A stretch of 64,000 nucleotides of DNA from Oceanicaulis sp. HLUCCA04 (GCA_001314625.1 LJSH01000001.1:558001-622000), one strand, 5' to 3'; numbered from the stretch's first letter, positions 54,723 through 63,352 are shown. Notes: generated by a model from the sequence alone, not told the origin. Made by a program: numbers and translations.

Positions 54723-55274
54723 CTACCGCTCCCGTTCGCCCAGATCGCGGCTACGAGACATAGGCTCCGGGTTCTTCGCCAGCGGCTCCATGTTCCGGGC
54801 ATAGCTCGGCGTGGTGTCAGCTTTGCCGATAGCGGCTTGTTTGGCCTCAGACGCCGCAATCTTCTCAGGCTCGACCGGGCCGCCCTTTTCATCGCGAAAG
54901 AGCTGCGGATAGGTCAGCCGCTCTGCCTTGTCGGCGATGCCGTGTTGGCCGGCGTCCCGCAAGACATCAAGCGGTAGGCGTCCGGCGTTATCCCGCGCCC
55001 ATGGGGCACTGCTAGGCTCGCGGGTCATCACCTCGAATAGCAGACCGGAGCTGTCATATGCCGCCCAATGAAGGGGCGTCATACCGCTCTCATCGCGGCG
55101 CTCTAAAATGGCCGGGTCTTGCTGCACGGCGGCATGCAGACCTGCGGCATTGCCGGTTTGAATGAGGTCGAAAACACCGTGTTCATGCTCAAAAGCCCTC
55201 GCACCAAGCGCGCGGCGTTCGTCTTCAGACAAGGCCGCGACGTAGCTTTCAAGCTCTTGGAAGCGGGTGCTCAT
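54723..55274 (-). CDS. Ankyrin-repeat protein
   Basis: 183 residues. Two to three ankyrin-type repeats lie between about 35 and 110, the clearest being DESGMTPLHWAAYDSSGLLF; a DNAGRLPLDVLRDAG unit follows. The C-terminal 65 residues are charged and probably disordered (RNMEPLAKNPEPMSRSRDLG). No signal peptide. It overlaps the upstream gene by four bases, so the two are co-translated. A protein-binding role is likely; the partner is unknown. Confidence 0.72.
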   Translation of the reverse strand: MSTRFQELESYVAALSEDERRALGARAFEHEHGVFDLIQTGNAAGLHAAVQQDPAILERRDESGMTPLHWAAYDSSGLLFEVMTREPSSAPWARDNAGRLPLDVLRDAGQHGIADKAERLTYPQLFRDEKGGPVEPEKIAASEAKQAAIGKADTTPSYARNMEPLAKNPEPMSRSRDLGERER

Positions 55275-55867
55275 GCCTCTGCCTCGATCTCAATGGTCGA
55301 AAGCTCCAGCGATACGATATCGCGAAGGATCGCGATCAGCCGCTCGCCCTGGCGAACGGCGATGCCCTGACGCTTGCGCTCGATATCGACGCCGAATGGC
55401 TCTGCCGCTTGGCGCGTCTCTCGTGTTTGCGCGAATGCGTAGGGCCTACCTTCGATGGCTTCCACGTCCAGCCGGAGGCGCTCCACCACATAGCAGCCGG
55501 AGCTGGGCGTCTCACCTATCGCGCCAAAGCGAATGACGGCCTGGCCTAGAATATCGGCATCGGTGAGGGTCGGGCTAATCTCCTGCGGGCCGTATTTCTT
55601 GGTCAGATAGATATGCAGGCATGCCCAGAACTCATATCGGGGCGTCGAAGCCGATTTGAGCATTTTATCCATTGTCTGGTGCGAGAGCTTGGCCAGCCAG
55701 TCTTCAGCGACGCCGGTTGGCGCGATAAAGCGCGCCACGAGCTTCATATAGGTGGGAAGCTTCACGCCAGCCGCTTTCCAATCCTCCAGCATCAGCCGCC
55801 GGATACGGTGCTGTGCGTCTGGCGGATAGTGGCTCAAAAGGCCAAAGCTGGCAGGGTCGAAGCTCAT
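55271..55867 (-). CDS. Hypothetical protein upstream of the ankyrin gene
   Basis: 198 residues from ATG 55867 (MSFDPASFGLLSHYPPDAQH); the frame is open to 55969 but overlaps the dyad. The first 120 residues are helical with a possible DNA-binding helix-turn-helix (TPRYEFWACLHIYLTKKYG is not diagnostic); the C-terminal half is beta-rich. Related-looking proteins occur on alphaproteobacterial plasmids, but I recognise no named family. It may bind the palindrome 45 bp upstream (inference). Confidence 0.55.
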   Translation of the reverse strand: MSFDPASFGLLSHYPPDAQHRIRRLMLEDWKAAGVKLPTYMKLVARFIAPTGVAEDWLAKLSHQTMDKMLKSASTPRYEFWACLHIYLTKKYGPQEISPTLTDADILGQAVIRFGAIGETPSSGCYVVERLRLDVEAIEGRPYAFAQTRETRQAAEPFGVDIERKRQGIAVRQGERLIAILRDIVSLELSTIEIEAEA

Positions 55868-56194
55868 AACCGGTCGATTTCTTTGTAATATTCCGGAATC
55901 TTCTCTTGCGCCTGGTACTACCAGACCGGGGGTTGATGGCAGTCTTGCACGCATGTTCCACGCCGCCAATGGCGATCACAGTGCGGGATTGACCATGCAA
56001 AACCATGAAAACACGCGAAAAATCAATGGTTTCGACGCCTGGAAAATTTCCAAGCTATTTCAGGGGGTTGTGAGGGCGGAAGCCCGCAAACCCTTGTTGT
56101 TGCTTGCATTGCACAACATCGAATATTTGACCGCGCCGGGATCAGTCGTGTTACAATGTAATTATAACACACTGAATTATTTCGAGAATTTTAT
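55868..56194. promoter_or_regulatory. Divergent intergenic region between plasmid-type genes and the recombinase operon
   Basis: 327 bp. It contains the palindrome CTGGTA-C-TACCAG at 55912-55924 and, 25 bp before the next gene, a 23-bp dyad at 56148-56170 with arms GTGTTA-C-AAT and ATT-A-TAACAC. The last 60 bp are A+T rich. Both dyads are placed where repressors would act on the two divergent transcripts. Confidence 0.5.
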
Positions 56195-56446
56195 ATGAAA
56201 AGGCATGATCTTGATAAATACATGCCTCTCGTAGCGTCGTTCGATATTTCGGATGAGCATAAGAGAGAGCTGCTGAAGTCGGTCTGGCGTATTGCGCAGA
56301 ACTTCGTTGACCGCGCCCATAATCTCGATTCTGTTCAGATTTCTGTTCAAAAGCGCGAAGCGGACTCTAGCGGAAACGCTACAGATTCCTTATACTTAGC
56401 GCCAAAGCAAAAAAGAAAGAACGACCTCAAAGGAGGGCCGAAATAA
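56195..56446 (+). CDS. Small basic protein preceding the recombinase
   Basis: 83 residues opening MKRHDLDKYMPLVASFDISD, with a helical middle (HKRELLKSVWRIAQNFVDRA) and a basic, disordered end. Its stop overlaps the recombinase ATG by one base (TAATG), so the two are coupled. The pattern of a small gene directly before a serine recombinase occurs in other integrative elements; a directionality or accessory role is a guess. Confidence 0.6.
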   Translation: MKRHDLDKYMPLVASFDISDEHKRELLKSVWRIAQNFVDRAHNLDSVQISVQKREADSSGNATDSLYLAPKQKRKNDLKGGPK

Positions 56447-58056
56447 TGAGCGAGAAAGCTGTCATCTATTGCCGGGTATCCGATACCAAGCAGCGCGTTG
56501 AAGGTCACGGGCTGGATAGCCAGGAAGTGCGCTGCATCGAATATGCAGGGCGCTGTGACTATGAGATCGTGAAGGTCTTTAAGGATGACGCTTCAGGCGG
56601 CATCGCTGATCGCCCACGCTTTTTGGAGATGCTCAGCTATCTCGAAGCGCGTAAAAGCGACGCCCATGTCGTGATCGTGGATGATATCAACCGGATTTCC
56701 CGCTCTCTCGAAGTCCATTTGATGTTCCGCGAGCGGCTAAAGGCCATTGGCGCGAGGTTCGAGTCCCCGACGCAAAAATTCGGCGAAGGCGCAGACGACC
56801 GCATGGTCGAGATGATGCTGGTCAATGTTGCGGAATACCAACGCCTCAAGAATGCGGAGCAAACCAAAAACCGCATGTGGGGGCGGATGAAGAACGGATA
56901 CTGGGTCTTTCAGGCTCCGCGCGGTTACAAATACGAAAAGGTCGGCGCGCACGGCAAATTGCTGGTGCGTGATGAGCCGGTGGCTTCCATCCTACAGGAA
57001 GCTCTCGAAGGCTTTGCCTCCGGACGCCTTCAAACCATGTCGGAGATGAAGCGCTTCCTTGAAACCTTCCCCGAATATCCCCGCGACACGAAAGAGGGCG
57101 AAGTGCGGATTCAGCGCATTCGCGATCTGCTCACGCGTGTCGTCTATGCCGGATATGTCGAGCATGAGGCCTGGGCAATTCCCAAGACGCCCGGCCATCA
57201 TGAGCCGCTGATCTCGCTGGAGACGTATCAGAAGATACAGGATCGCATTAACGGCAAGAGCCCGAAGGTGCCTTCAAAGATCAATCTGAACACGCTGGTG
57301 CCGCTGCGCGGCTTCGTGAAATGCGGCGATTGTGATCGCCCGCTCACCGGCAGCCGCTCCAAAGGCCGCTCGAAATACTACGTCTATTATGACTGCCACA
57401 ACAAAGTGTGCCCGTCCTATCGCAAGGGAATCAAGAAGGAGCAGATCGAAGGTGACTTCGAAGAGCTGCTCTCGACCATGCGGCCAAGCAAGTACCTGTT
57501 CCGGCTGCTCCATGCCATGCTGAAAGACCTGTGGGATGCCCAGGCCGAACGCGGCGTGGCAATGGTGGATGCGGTCAAGAAAGAGCTTCTGGAGATCGAG
57601 CGGGATATCGAGCGCCTCGTCGACCGCACCCTCGATACGACCAATGGGACGCTGGCCAAACGTTATGAGCAACGCATTGGCGATCTGGAGGCCAGAAAGC
57701 TCGTTCTGGCTGAACAGCAAGGCAAAGTAGGCCAGCCGCAGACGACCTTCGAGCGGACTTTTCGAACCGCTATGCGCTTCCTGTCTAACCCATTGATTCT
57801 ATGGAATTCTGACCGCCTTGAGGACAAGCGAGCGGTGCTGAAATTGACGTTTGCAGACCAAATCGCCTATCACCGAAATCAGGGCTTTCGAACCGCCGAT
57901 TTATCGTTGCCTTTCAAGGCTTTAGGTTCCGTTTACGGAGGAGAAAAAGAGATGGTGCGGGTGAGAGGACTCGAACCTCCACGGATTGCTCCACTGGAAC
58001 CTAAATCCAGCGCGTCTACCAGTTCCGCCACACCCGCGATTAACCGCCTTCTATGA
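56446..58056 (+). CDS. Large serine recombinase (integrase of the element)
   Basis: 536 residues. The N-terminal resolvase domain shows VIYCRVSDTKQRVEGHGLDS with catalytic Ser12 and later INRISRS; the Recombinase domain follows, then a zinc ribbon with FVKCGDCDRPLTG and YDCHNKVC (about 287-325) and a long coiled coil (about 370-430). A strong ribosome site (AAGGAGG) precedes the ATG. The last 34 codons are the antisense strand of tRNA-Leu (MVRVRGLEPPRIAPLEPKSS), so the true C-terminus depends on the integration site. It catalyses integration and excision. Confidence 0.93.
   Translation: MSEKAVIYCRVSDTKQRVEGHGLDSQEVRCIEYAGRCDYEIVKVFKDDASGGIADRPRFLEMLSYLEARKSDAHVVIVDDINRISRSLEVHLMFRERLKAIGARFESPTQKFGEGADDRMVEMMLVNVAEYQRLKNAEQTKNRMWGRMKNGYWVFQAPRGYKYEKVGAHGKLLVRDEPVASILQEALEGFASGRLQTMSEMKRFLETFPEYPRDTKEGEVRIQRIRDLLTRVVYAGYVEHEAWAIPKTPGHHEPLISLETYQKIQDRINGKSPKVPSKINLNTLVPLRGFVKCGDCDRPLTGSRSKGRSKYYVYYDCHNKVCPSYRKGIKKEQIEGDFEELLSTMRPSKYLFRLLHAMLKDLWDAQAERGVAMVDAVKKELLEIERDIERLVDRTLDTTNGTLAKRYEQRIGDLEARKLVLAEQQGKVGQPQTTFERTFRTAMRFLSNPLILWNSDRLEDKRAVLKLTFADQIAYHRNQGFRTADLSLPFKALGSVYGGEKEMVRVRGLEPPRIAPLEPKSSASTSSATPAINRLL
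57953..58037 (-). tRNA. tRNA-Leu (anticodon TAG), integration site of the element
   Basis: Minus-strand cloverleaf with acceptor arms GCGGGTG/CACCCGC, a long variable arm as in class II tRNAs, anticodon loop containing TTTAGGT (TAG, for CUA codons), T-loop TTCGAGT and encoded CCA (57955-57953). 85 nt. The recombinase reading frame runs through it on the other strand. The gene is intact, so integration kept a functional 3' end. Confidence 0.96.
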
Positions 58057-58160
58057 CGCAGGCGCACGATTGACCAGTGCCGTTATCCGCTGGGCCGCGG
58101 CAACGCCGGCTTGGACCAGTTTATACTTGCCATTGCCGACACATCGGAAAGGATCAGGCG

Positions 58161-58367
58161 ATGGGCCATTCGATAAAATCGCGCGAGATCATCAAGCGCC
58201 TCAAACGCGATGGCTGGCGGCTGGCGCGTGTGACCGGCGATCATCATACTTTCGTGAAGGAGGGCGTAGAGCACCTTGTCACCGTGCCTCATCCCAAGCG
58301 CGACCTGCCCATTGGCACGTTGAGGGCCATATTCCGGACAGCTGGATGGAGCTGGCCGCCGCGTTGA
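58161..58367 (+). CDS. hicA: HicA-family toxin
   Basis: 68 residues from ATG 58161 (MGHSIKSREIIKRLKRDGWR), with GGAAAGGA upstream. GDHHTFVKEG carries the catalytic His of the HicA double-stranded-RNA-binding-like fold, and VTVPHPKRDLPIGTLRAIFR is the conserved end. HicA cleaves mRNA when free. The antitoxin gene follows 51 bp later. The pair lies just outside the tRNA-Leu, on the chromosome side. Confidence 0.9.
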   Translation: MGHSIKSREIIKRLKRDGWRLARVTGDHHTFVKEGVEHLVTVPHPKRDLPIGTLRAIFRTAGWSWPPR

Positions 58368-58418
58368 CCGGATGGCCATTAATTGTGTATAAGTTGTGTA
58401 CCAATCTGGAGCCCCACC

Positions 58419-58832
58419 ATGTCTGCACCCTTCATCGCCATAGTTCACCGCGACGCGGAGGATGTGTTTGGCGCCTTCTTTCCCGATGTGCCGGGCTGCT
58501 ATGCCAGCGGCTCCACGCTGGACACGCTGCTTCATGACGCCGCGCACGCCCTGCGCGCCCATCTGGATGCCTTGGAGGACTTCGGGAAGCCGCTTCCGGC
58601 AGCGCGCTCCTTGCAGGCGGTGATGGAAGACCCTGCGCTGGACGACGACCGGGCGGACGCCTTCGTGATTGTGCCGGTATCTCCGCTCGCGCGCGCTGGA
58701 AAACCCAAACGCATCAATATCAATGTCGACGAGTTCGCCCTTGAGCGGATCGACAGGGCCGCCCGCAAAGCGGGTCTTTCCCGCTCGCGCTTCCTTGTGG
58801 AAAGCGCGCTGCAAGCCACATCAGAGCGCTGA
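58419..58832 (+). CDS. hicB: HicB-family antitoxin with ribbon-helix-helix domain
   Basis: 137 residues from ATG 58419 (MSAPFIAIVHRDAEDVFGAF). The N-terminal partial RNase-H-like fold holds FFPDVPGCYASGSTLDTLLH; the C-terminal RHH DNA-binding part is KPKRININVDEFALERIDRA. It neutralises HicA and probably represses the operon. The 51-bp gap contains the repeated TTGTGTA (58383-58389 and 58394-58400), a possible operator or promoter. Confidence 0.9.
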   Translation: MSAPFIAIVHRDAEDVFGAFFPDVPGCYASGSTLDTLLHDAAHALRAHLDALEDFGKPLPAARSLQAVMEDPALDDDRADAFVIVPVSPLARAGKPKRININVDEFALERIDRAARKAGLSRSRFLVESALQATSER

Positions 58833-58861
58833 CCATCTCGTGAGTAACGCCCCCTGCCCCC

Positions 58862-59440
58862 ATGGATTGGGATGCGCGCTTTCGCGCCGATGATGCGCCG
58901 TGGGAGAGGAAGGGCCTGCACCCGGCCTTTGCCCACTGGCACGGGCTTGGATTGCTTGAAGCGGGCAAATTGATCTATGTGCCCGGCTGCGGGCGCGGTG
59001 AGGAGCCGCTGGCGCTGGCAAAGGCGGGGCTGAACGTCACGGCCATAGACCTCTCGCCCACGGCGATTGACTGGCAGCGCGCACGGCTCCTCGACGCGGG
59101 TCTGACGGCGCATCTGGACGCCGGAGACGCCCTCGCCTTCCGGCCTGACACGCCGTTCGATCTCTACTGGGAGCAGACTTTCCTCTGCGCGATTCCGCCC
59201 AAGCTGCGAGAGGCTTATGAGGCTGCGGCCTATGCGCAGCTTCGCCCCGGGGGCGTGCTGCTCGCACTGTTCATGCAGAAAGAGGAGAGGGGCGGCCCGC
59301 CCTATGGGTGCGCGCTTCCCGCCATGCGCGAACTCTTCCCGGACGCCCGCTGGCGCTGGCCTGAGGTTGAGCCCACGGCCTTCCCGCATCCGGGCCTGAA
59401 CGCCAAGGCGGAGCTGGGCGTGGCGCTGGTGCGGCGGTAG
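58862..59440 (+). CDS. SAM methyltransferase, thiopurine S-methyltransferase (TPMT) family
   Basis: 192 residues. MDWDARFRADDAPWERKGLH is the family's N-terminus, IYVPGCGRGEEPLALAKAG the SAM motif I, VTAIDLSPTAIDWQRARL motif II, and FDLYWEQTFLCAIPP motif IV. TPMT-family enzymes methylate thiols, halides or metalloids using SAM. Nothing nearby indicates the substrate. It is convergent with the nitroreductase gene, with no gap. Confidence 0.87.
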   Translation: MDWDARFRADDAPWERKGLHPAFAHWHGLGLLEAGKLIYVPGCGRGEEPLALAKAGLNVTAIDLSPTAIDWQRARLLDAGLTAHLDAGDALAFRPDTPFDLYWEQTFLCAIPPKLREAYEAAAYAQLRPGGVLLALFMQKEERGGPPYGCALPAMRELFPDARWRWPEVEPTAFPHPGLNAKAELGVALVRR

Positions 59441-60115
59441 CTACCCAACAAACCCGCAGATCTGGTCGAGCGGCTTCTTGTCGAGGGCGTGCAGCGGCAC
59501 GGTGGCACCCTCTGCAGGATAGCCGGTGACGATCAGCATGACCGGCTTTTCGTTCTCCGGGCGCCCGCACAGCTCGGTGAGGAAACCCATAGGGTTGGGG
59601 GTGTGGGTGAGCGTCGCAAGACCTGCCTGGTGCAGGCTCGCCAGCAGGAGTCCGCAGGCAATGCCGACGCTTTCAGAGACATAATAGTTCTTACGATGAT
59701 CGCCCGGCTTCGGCCCGCCGCGGCGCTGCGCGAAGACCGCGATCAGCCAGGGCGCGGTTTCCAGAAACGGCTTGTCGGAATCAGTGCCGAGCGGGGCCAG
59801 AGCCTCCAGCCACTCCGTGCCAGCCTTGCCTTCATAGAAGGCACGTTCCTCCGCCTCGGCCGCCTCGCGAAGGGGTTTGCGCAAAGGCCCACACCCGATC
59901 ACGGAGAAAAACCAGGGCTGATGATTGGCGCCACTGGGCGCGGTGCCGGCAGTCAGGATGGCATGCTCGATGATCTCGCGCGGCACCTGGCGGTCCGAGA
60001 AGTCACGCACCGTACGCCGCGTCTTCATCGCCTCGTAAAAGGCCAGCGCCCGCGCGCGCATCTCGCTTTCAGGCAGTTCGGAGAACTCAAGCGGGACGGT
60101 GGGGTGTCCGGCCAC
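59441..60115 (-). CDS. Nitroreductase-family flavoprotein
   Basis: 224 residues. KTRRTVRDFSDRQVPREIIE (about 31-50) is the FMN phosphate-binding R-R-S/T-x-R-x-F region, APSGANHQPWFFSVIG the second FMN segment, and GIACGLLLASLHQAGLATLT the helix of the dimer core. It reduces nitro- or quinone-type substrates with NAD(P)H; iodotyrosine-deiodinase-like members look similar. Its start overlaps the stop of tdh by one base, so it is probably transcribed with tdh. Confidence 0.87.
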   Translation of the reverse strand: MAGHPTVPLEFSELPESEMRARALAFYEAMKTRRTVRDFSDRQVPREIIEHAILTAGTAPSGANHQPWFFSVIGCGPLRKPLREAAEAEERAFYEGKAGTEWLEALAPLGTDSDKPFLETAPWLIAVFAQRRGGPKPGDHRKNYYVSESVGIACGLLLASLHQAGLATLTHTPNPMGFLTELCGRPENEKPVMLIVTGYPAEGATVPLHALDKKPLDQICGFVG

Positions 60116-61152
60116 TACGCCACATCCCGCCAGTCAAGGATCACCTTGCCGGACTTGCCAGAGCGCATGGCGTCAAACCCGGTCTGGAATTCTTTCGCCG
60201 GCAGGCGGTGAGTGATGAGTTTCGACACATCGAGCCCGGATTGGAGCATGGCCAGCATTTTGTGCCAGGTCTCGAACATCTCGCGGCCATAAATGCCCTT
60301 GAACGTTATGGCGCGCATGATCAGCGAGCCCATATCCAGGCTGAACGGCTTGGCGGGCAGGCCCAGCATGGCGATTTTTCCGCCCATCACCATGTGGTCG
60401 ACCATCTGCTTGAAGGCGGGTTCCGCCCCGCTCATCTCCAGCCCGACATCAAAGCCTTCGGTCATTTTCAGCTCCGCCATCACATCGCGCAGATCCTCTT
60501 TCATCGTGTTGACCGGGCGCACGCTGGGCGCCACACGCGTGGCGAGCTCCAGCCGGTCCGGGTTGATGTCGGTGATGACGATATGGCGTGCGCCGCAATG
60601 GCGCGCCACGGCCGCCGCCATGATGCCAATGGGCCCGGCGCCGGTGATCAGCACGTCCTCACCCACCAGATCAAAGGCGGTTGCCGTATGGACCGCATTG
60701 CCCAGCGGATCGAGGAAGGCGGCAATCTCCATCGGCACGTTGTCGGGCAGCGGCACGACGTTGAAGGCGGGAATGCGCAGGTATTCTGCAAACGCGCCAG
60801 GCATGTTCACGCCCACGCCTTTCGTCTCCGGGTCGAGATGGAAGCGCCCGGCCCGCACGGCCCGCGATTTCTCGCCTACCACATGGCCCTCGCCAGAGAC
60901 GCGCATGCCGGGCTTGACCCGCGTCACATCGCTGCCGACTGCCTCAATGACGCCGCCGAACTCGTGGCCGACCACCATCGGCACGGGCACGTTCTTCTGC
61001 GCCCAGTCATCATAATTGTAGATGTGGATATCGGTGCCGCAGATCGCCGTCATGTGGACGCGGATCAGCACGTCGTCCGCGCCGATCTGCGGCTTGTCGA
61101 CATCCTGCATCCAGAGGCCTTCACGCGGCTCGGCCTTCACTAGCGCTTTCAT
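60115..61152 (-). CDS. tdh: L-threonine 3-dehydrogenase
   Basis: 345 residues, full length. [13 protein letters not shown] with catalytic-zinc Cys and VVGHEFGG are in place, as are [20 protein letters not shown] for NAD and [16 protein letters not shown]-like sequence ([14 protein letters not shown]). The loop that normally carries four structural-zinc cysteines reads [20 protein letters not shown] and has none. The enzyme oxidises threonine to 2-amino-3-ketobutyrate, the substrate of Kbl, encoded upstream. Two unknown genes lie between. Confidence 0.93.
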   Translation of the reverse strand: MKALVKAEPREGLWMQDVDKPQIGADDVLIRVHMTAICGTDIHIYNYDDWAQKNVPVPMVVGHEFGGVIEAVGSDVTRVKPGMRVSGEGHVVGEKSRAVRAGRFHLDPETKGVGVNMPGAFAEYLRIPAFNVVPLPDNVPMEIAAFLDPLGNAVHTATAFDLVGEDVLITGAGPIGIMAAAVARHCGARHIVITDINPDRLELATRVAPSVRPVNTMKEDLRDVMAELKMTEGFDVGLEMSGAEPAFKQMVDHMVMGGKIAMLGLPAKPFSLDMGSLIMRAITFKGIYGREMFETWHKMLAMLQSGLDVSKLITHRLPAKEFQTGFDAMRSGKSGKVILDWRDVA

Positions 61153-61265
61153 CGGGATTTCCTCCGGGGCAGGTGTGTTTTCGTTGCCGGAGTATCTAGC
61201 GCATCACGCAGGTCTGGCGAAGGGGAGGTTTGCAGAGGGAGTGAACACTCTTGCCAGCCGGGGAC

Positions 61266-61724
61266 TCAAAGATCGGGCAGGGGCGGCGCGTTATATTCCG
61301 ACACGCTATTCTTACAATTAGGACAAATAAAACGCCCTTCAGACAACCTATTCATCGGAACAAGCTTATCTTCCACCGAATTGCAACGGTCGCAAATACG
61401 GACCTCTGTGGGACATCCGTCGCTATCAAGCTCACGCAGCAAGCCGTTTATTCGTCTGACCGACTGTTTCCCAGCCAGCGCCGCCTCAAGATCAGAAATC
61501 GCTTGGTCACGAATGTGAATCTCCTCCCGAGCTTGTAGGAGCGCTTCCCTCAGCTCCAACACCCTCTCAGAGACGTCTAGAAGCTCCTTCTTCAACTCTA
61601 CTTGGTCCAACTGGCGCTCTAGATCACGGAGCCCTTTAAGTTTACCGGTAAGTTCGGAAGACGTTTTTAGGCCTGCACTTAGCCATTCACCTAGATCACC
61701 GCCCATTGGATCACCTTGCTTCAT
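61266..61724 (-). CDS. Coiled-coil protein with C-terminal zinc ribbon
   Basis: 152 residues from ATG 61724; ATG 61706 (MGGDLGEWLSAGLKTSSELT) has a better-placed AAGG. Residues about 30-95 form a coiled coil (LERQLDQVELKKELLDVSER), then ICDRC and FICPNCK give a four-Cys zinc ribbon. G+C content is clearly lower than in tdh and kbl. It lies between these two metabolic genes with the next gene upstream, and looks horizontally acquired. No family name is assigned. Confidence 0.6.
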   Translation of the reverse strand: MKQGDPMGGDLGEWLSAGLKTSSELTGKLKGLRDLERQLDQVELKKELLDVSERVLELREALLQAREEIHIRDQAISDLEAALAGKQSVRRINGLLRELDSDGCPTEVRICDRCNSVEDKLVPMNRLSEGRFICPNCKNSVSEYNAPPLPDL

Positions 61725-61754
61725 CGTTAGCTTCTAGAATGCACTACGTATTGA

Positions 61755-62150
61755 TTAACACCAAAATGATTCGTTCAAATTCACTTTGGCAGAAAACACA
61801 CACTCAACAATCCCATCGTCTGGTATAGTGAAACCTCGAGATCTTAAGGCGTCGGCATCTTTGTCGTTAAGGCGAAATTTCGAGCCATGACTTGCGGAAC
61901 CGTCGACATTAACGACGCCGATCTGGTTGCCCTTCCGCCCGAGAACGTGCGCATGCTTTTTCCCGACTCCGTGAGATGGAGCATCTATTCTTAGATTGTT
62001 TTGGAATCTACCAGATATCCAGTTGTTAGATTCATCTAAACGGAAAACTTCCGCACCCTCTCTAATGAAAACTTCGTCCAGCTCAACTGAAACGGCACCA
62101 CTTCCCATTATATCTCGGATCTTCATAATCAGGGTCCTCATATCAACCAT
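61755..62150 (-). CDS. Hypothetical protein coupled to kbl
   Basis: 131 residues from ATG 62150, which overlaps the kbl stop (TGATG). Low G+C. The region KKHAHVLGRKGNQIGVVNVD followed by GSASHGSKFRLNDKDADALR resembles the C-terminal fold of some polymorphic-toxin or RNA-interacting proteins, but I do not recognise a family. With the coiled-coil/zinc-ribbon gene 30 bp downstream it forms a small pair inserted between kbl and tdh. Confidence 0.55.
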   Translation of the reverse strand: MVDMRTLIMKIRDIMGSGAVSVELDEVFIREGAEVFRLDESNNWISGRFQNNLRIDAPSHGVGKKHAHVLGRKGNQIGVVNVDGSASHGSKFRLNDKDADALRSRGFTIPDDGIVECVFSAKVNLNESFWC

Positions 62151-63352
62151 CAAACCACCCCCAGTTTTTTCCCTACCTTGGTGAAGGCCTCCACCGCGCG
62201 GTCGATCTGGTCCGGCGTGTGAGCCGCGCTCATCTGCGTGCGGATGCGCGCCTTTCCCTTCGGGACGACCGGGTAGAAGAAGCCGATCACGTAGACGCCC
62301 TCCTCCATCAGCGCGGTGGCCATGTCCTGGCTCAGCTTGGCATCGCCCAGCATGACCGGGATGATCGGGTGCTCGCCGGGCAGAAGCTCGAAGCCCGCCT
62401 CGCTCATGCCCTTGCGGAAGCGTTTGGCGTTGTCGAACAGCCGGGCTCGCAAGTCATCGCCGTTCGCGACCATGTCCAACGCCTTCAGGCTTGCGCCCGC
62501 AATCGCCGGGGCCAGCGAGTTGGAGAACAGATAGGGCCGCGAGCGCTGGCGCAGAATGTCGATCACGCTCTGGCTGGCGCAGGTGAACCCGCCCATCGCC
62601 CCGCCTAGCGCCTTGCCCAGCGTGCCGGTGACGATGTCGACCCGGCCCAGCACGCCGCAATGCTCCACACTGCCCCGGCCCTTTGCCCCCATGAAACCAT
62701 GGGCGTGGCAATCATCGACCATGGTGATGGCGTCATACTTCTCGGCCAGATCGCAGATTTCTTTCAGCTTGGCGATATAGCCATCCATGGAGAACACGCC
62801 GTCCGTGGCGATCAGGATGTGGCGGGCACCGGCCGCGCGCGCTTCCTTCAGCTTGGCCTCCAGATCATCCATGTCCGAATTGGCATAGCGATAGCGCTTC
62901 GCCTTGCACAGGCGGATACCATCAATGATGGAGGCGTGATTGAGCGCATCTGAGATGATGGCGTCATTTTCATCCAGCAACGGCTCGAAGAGGCCGCCAT
63001 TGGCGTCAAACGCCGCCGCATAGAGGATCGCGTCCTCGTGCCCGGTATAGGCGGCCAGCGCGGTTTCCAGCTCGCGATGAACGCTTTGCGTGCCGCAGAT
63101 GAAGCGCACGGACGCCACGCCATAGCCATACCGGTCCAGCGCGGTCTTGGCGGCGTTGATCAGTTCGGGCAGGTTGGCGAGGCCGAGATAATTATTGGCG
63201 CAGAAATTGATGACATGGCTGTCGCCGCCCTTGGCCGCGACATCAATCTCGGAGAATTGCTGCGAGGTGATGACCCGCTCGCGCTTGTAGAGCCCGTCGG
63301 CCTCGATCTCCTGCAAGGTGCTGGCAAGATGGTCGTAAAAGCTGTTGGCCAT
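62150..63352 (-). CDS. kbl: Glycine C-acetyltransferase (2-amino-3-ketobutyrate CoA ligase)
   Basis: 400 residues from ATG 63352 ([20 protein letters not shown]); the frame is open further upstream through a terminator, so that part is not coding. [52 protein letters not shown] (PLP-binding Asp/His) and [16 protein letters not shown] (Schiff-base Lys) are all present. It splits 2-amino-3-ketobutyrate with CoA to glycine and acetyl-CoA, the step after Tdh. Confidence 0.96.
   Translation of the reverse strand: MANSFYDHLASTLQEIEADGLYKRERVITSQQFSEIDVAAKGGDSHVINFCANNYLGLANLPELINAAKTALDRYGYGVASVRFICGTQSVHRELETALAAYTGHEDAILYAAAFDANGGLFEPLLDENDAIISDALNHASIIDGIRLCKAKRYRYANSDMDDLEAKLKEARAAGARHILIATDGVFSMDGYIAKLKEICDLAEKYDAITMVDDCHAHGFMGAKGRGSVEHCGVLGRVDIVTGTLGKALGGAMGGFTCASQSVIDILRQRSRPYLFSNSLAPAIAGASLKALDMVANGDDLRARLFDNAKRFRKGMSEAGFELLPGEHPIIPVMLGDAKLSQDMATALMEEGVYVIGFFYPVVPKGKARIRTQMSAAHTPDQIDRAVEAFTKVGKKLGVV

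Noticed and set aside
54272-54892. Open frames between hsdM and the ankyrin gene
   Set aside because: Translations are low-complexity and unlike any family; one frame overlaps the ankyrin gene on the same strand in another phase.
60208-61143. 311-codon frame antisense to tdh
   Set aside because: Histidine-rich shadow translation of a well-supported gene.
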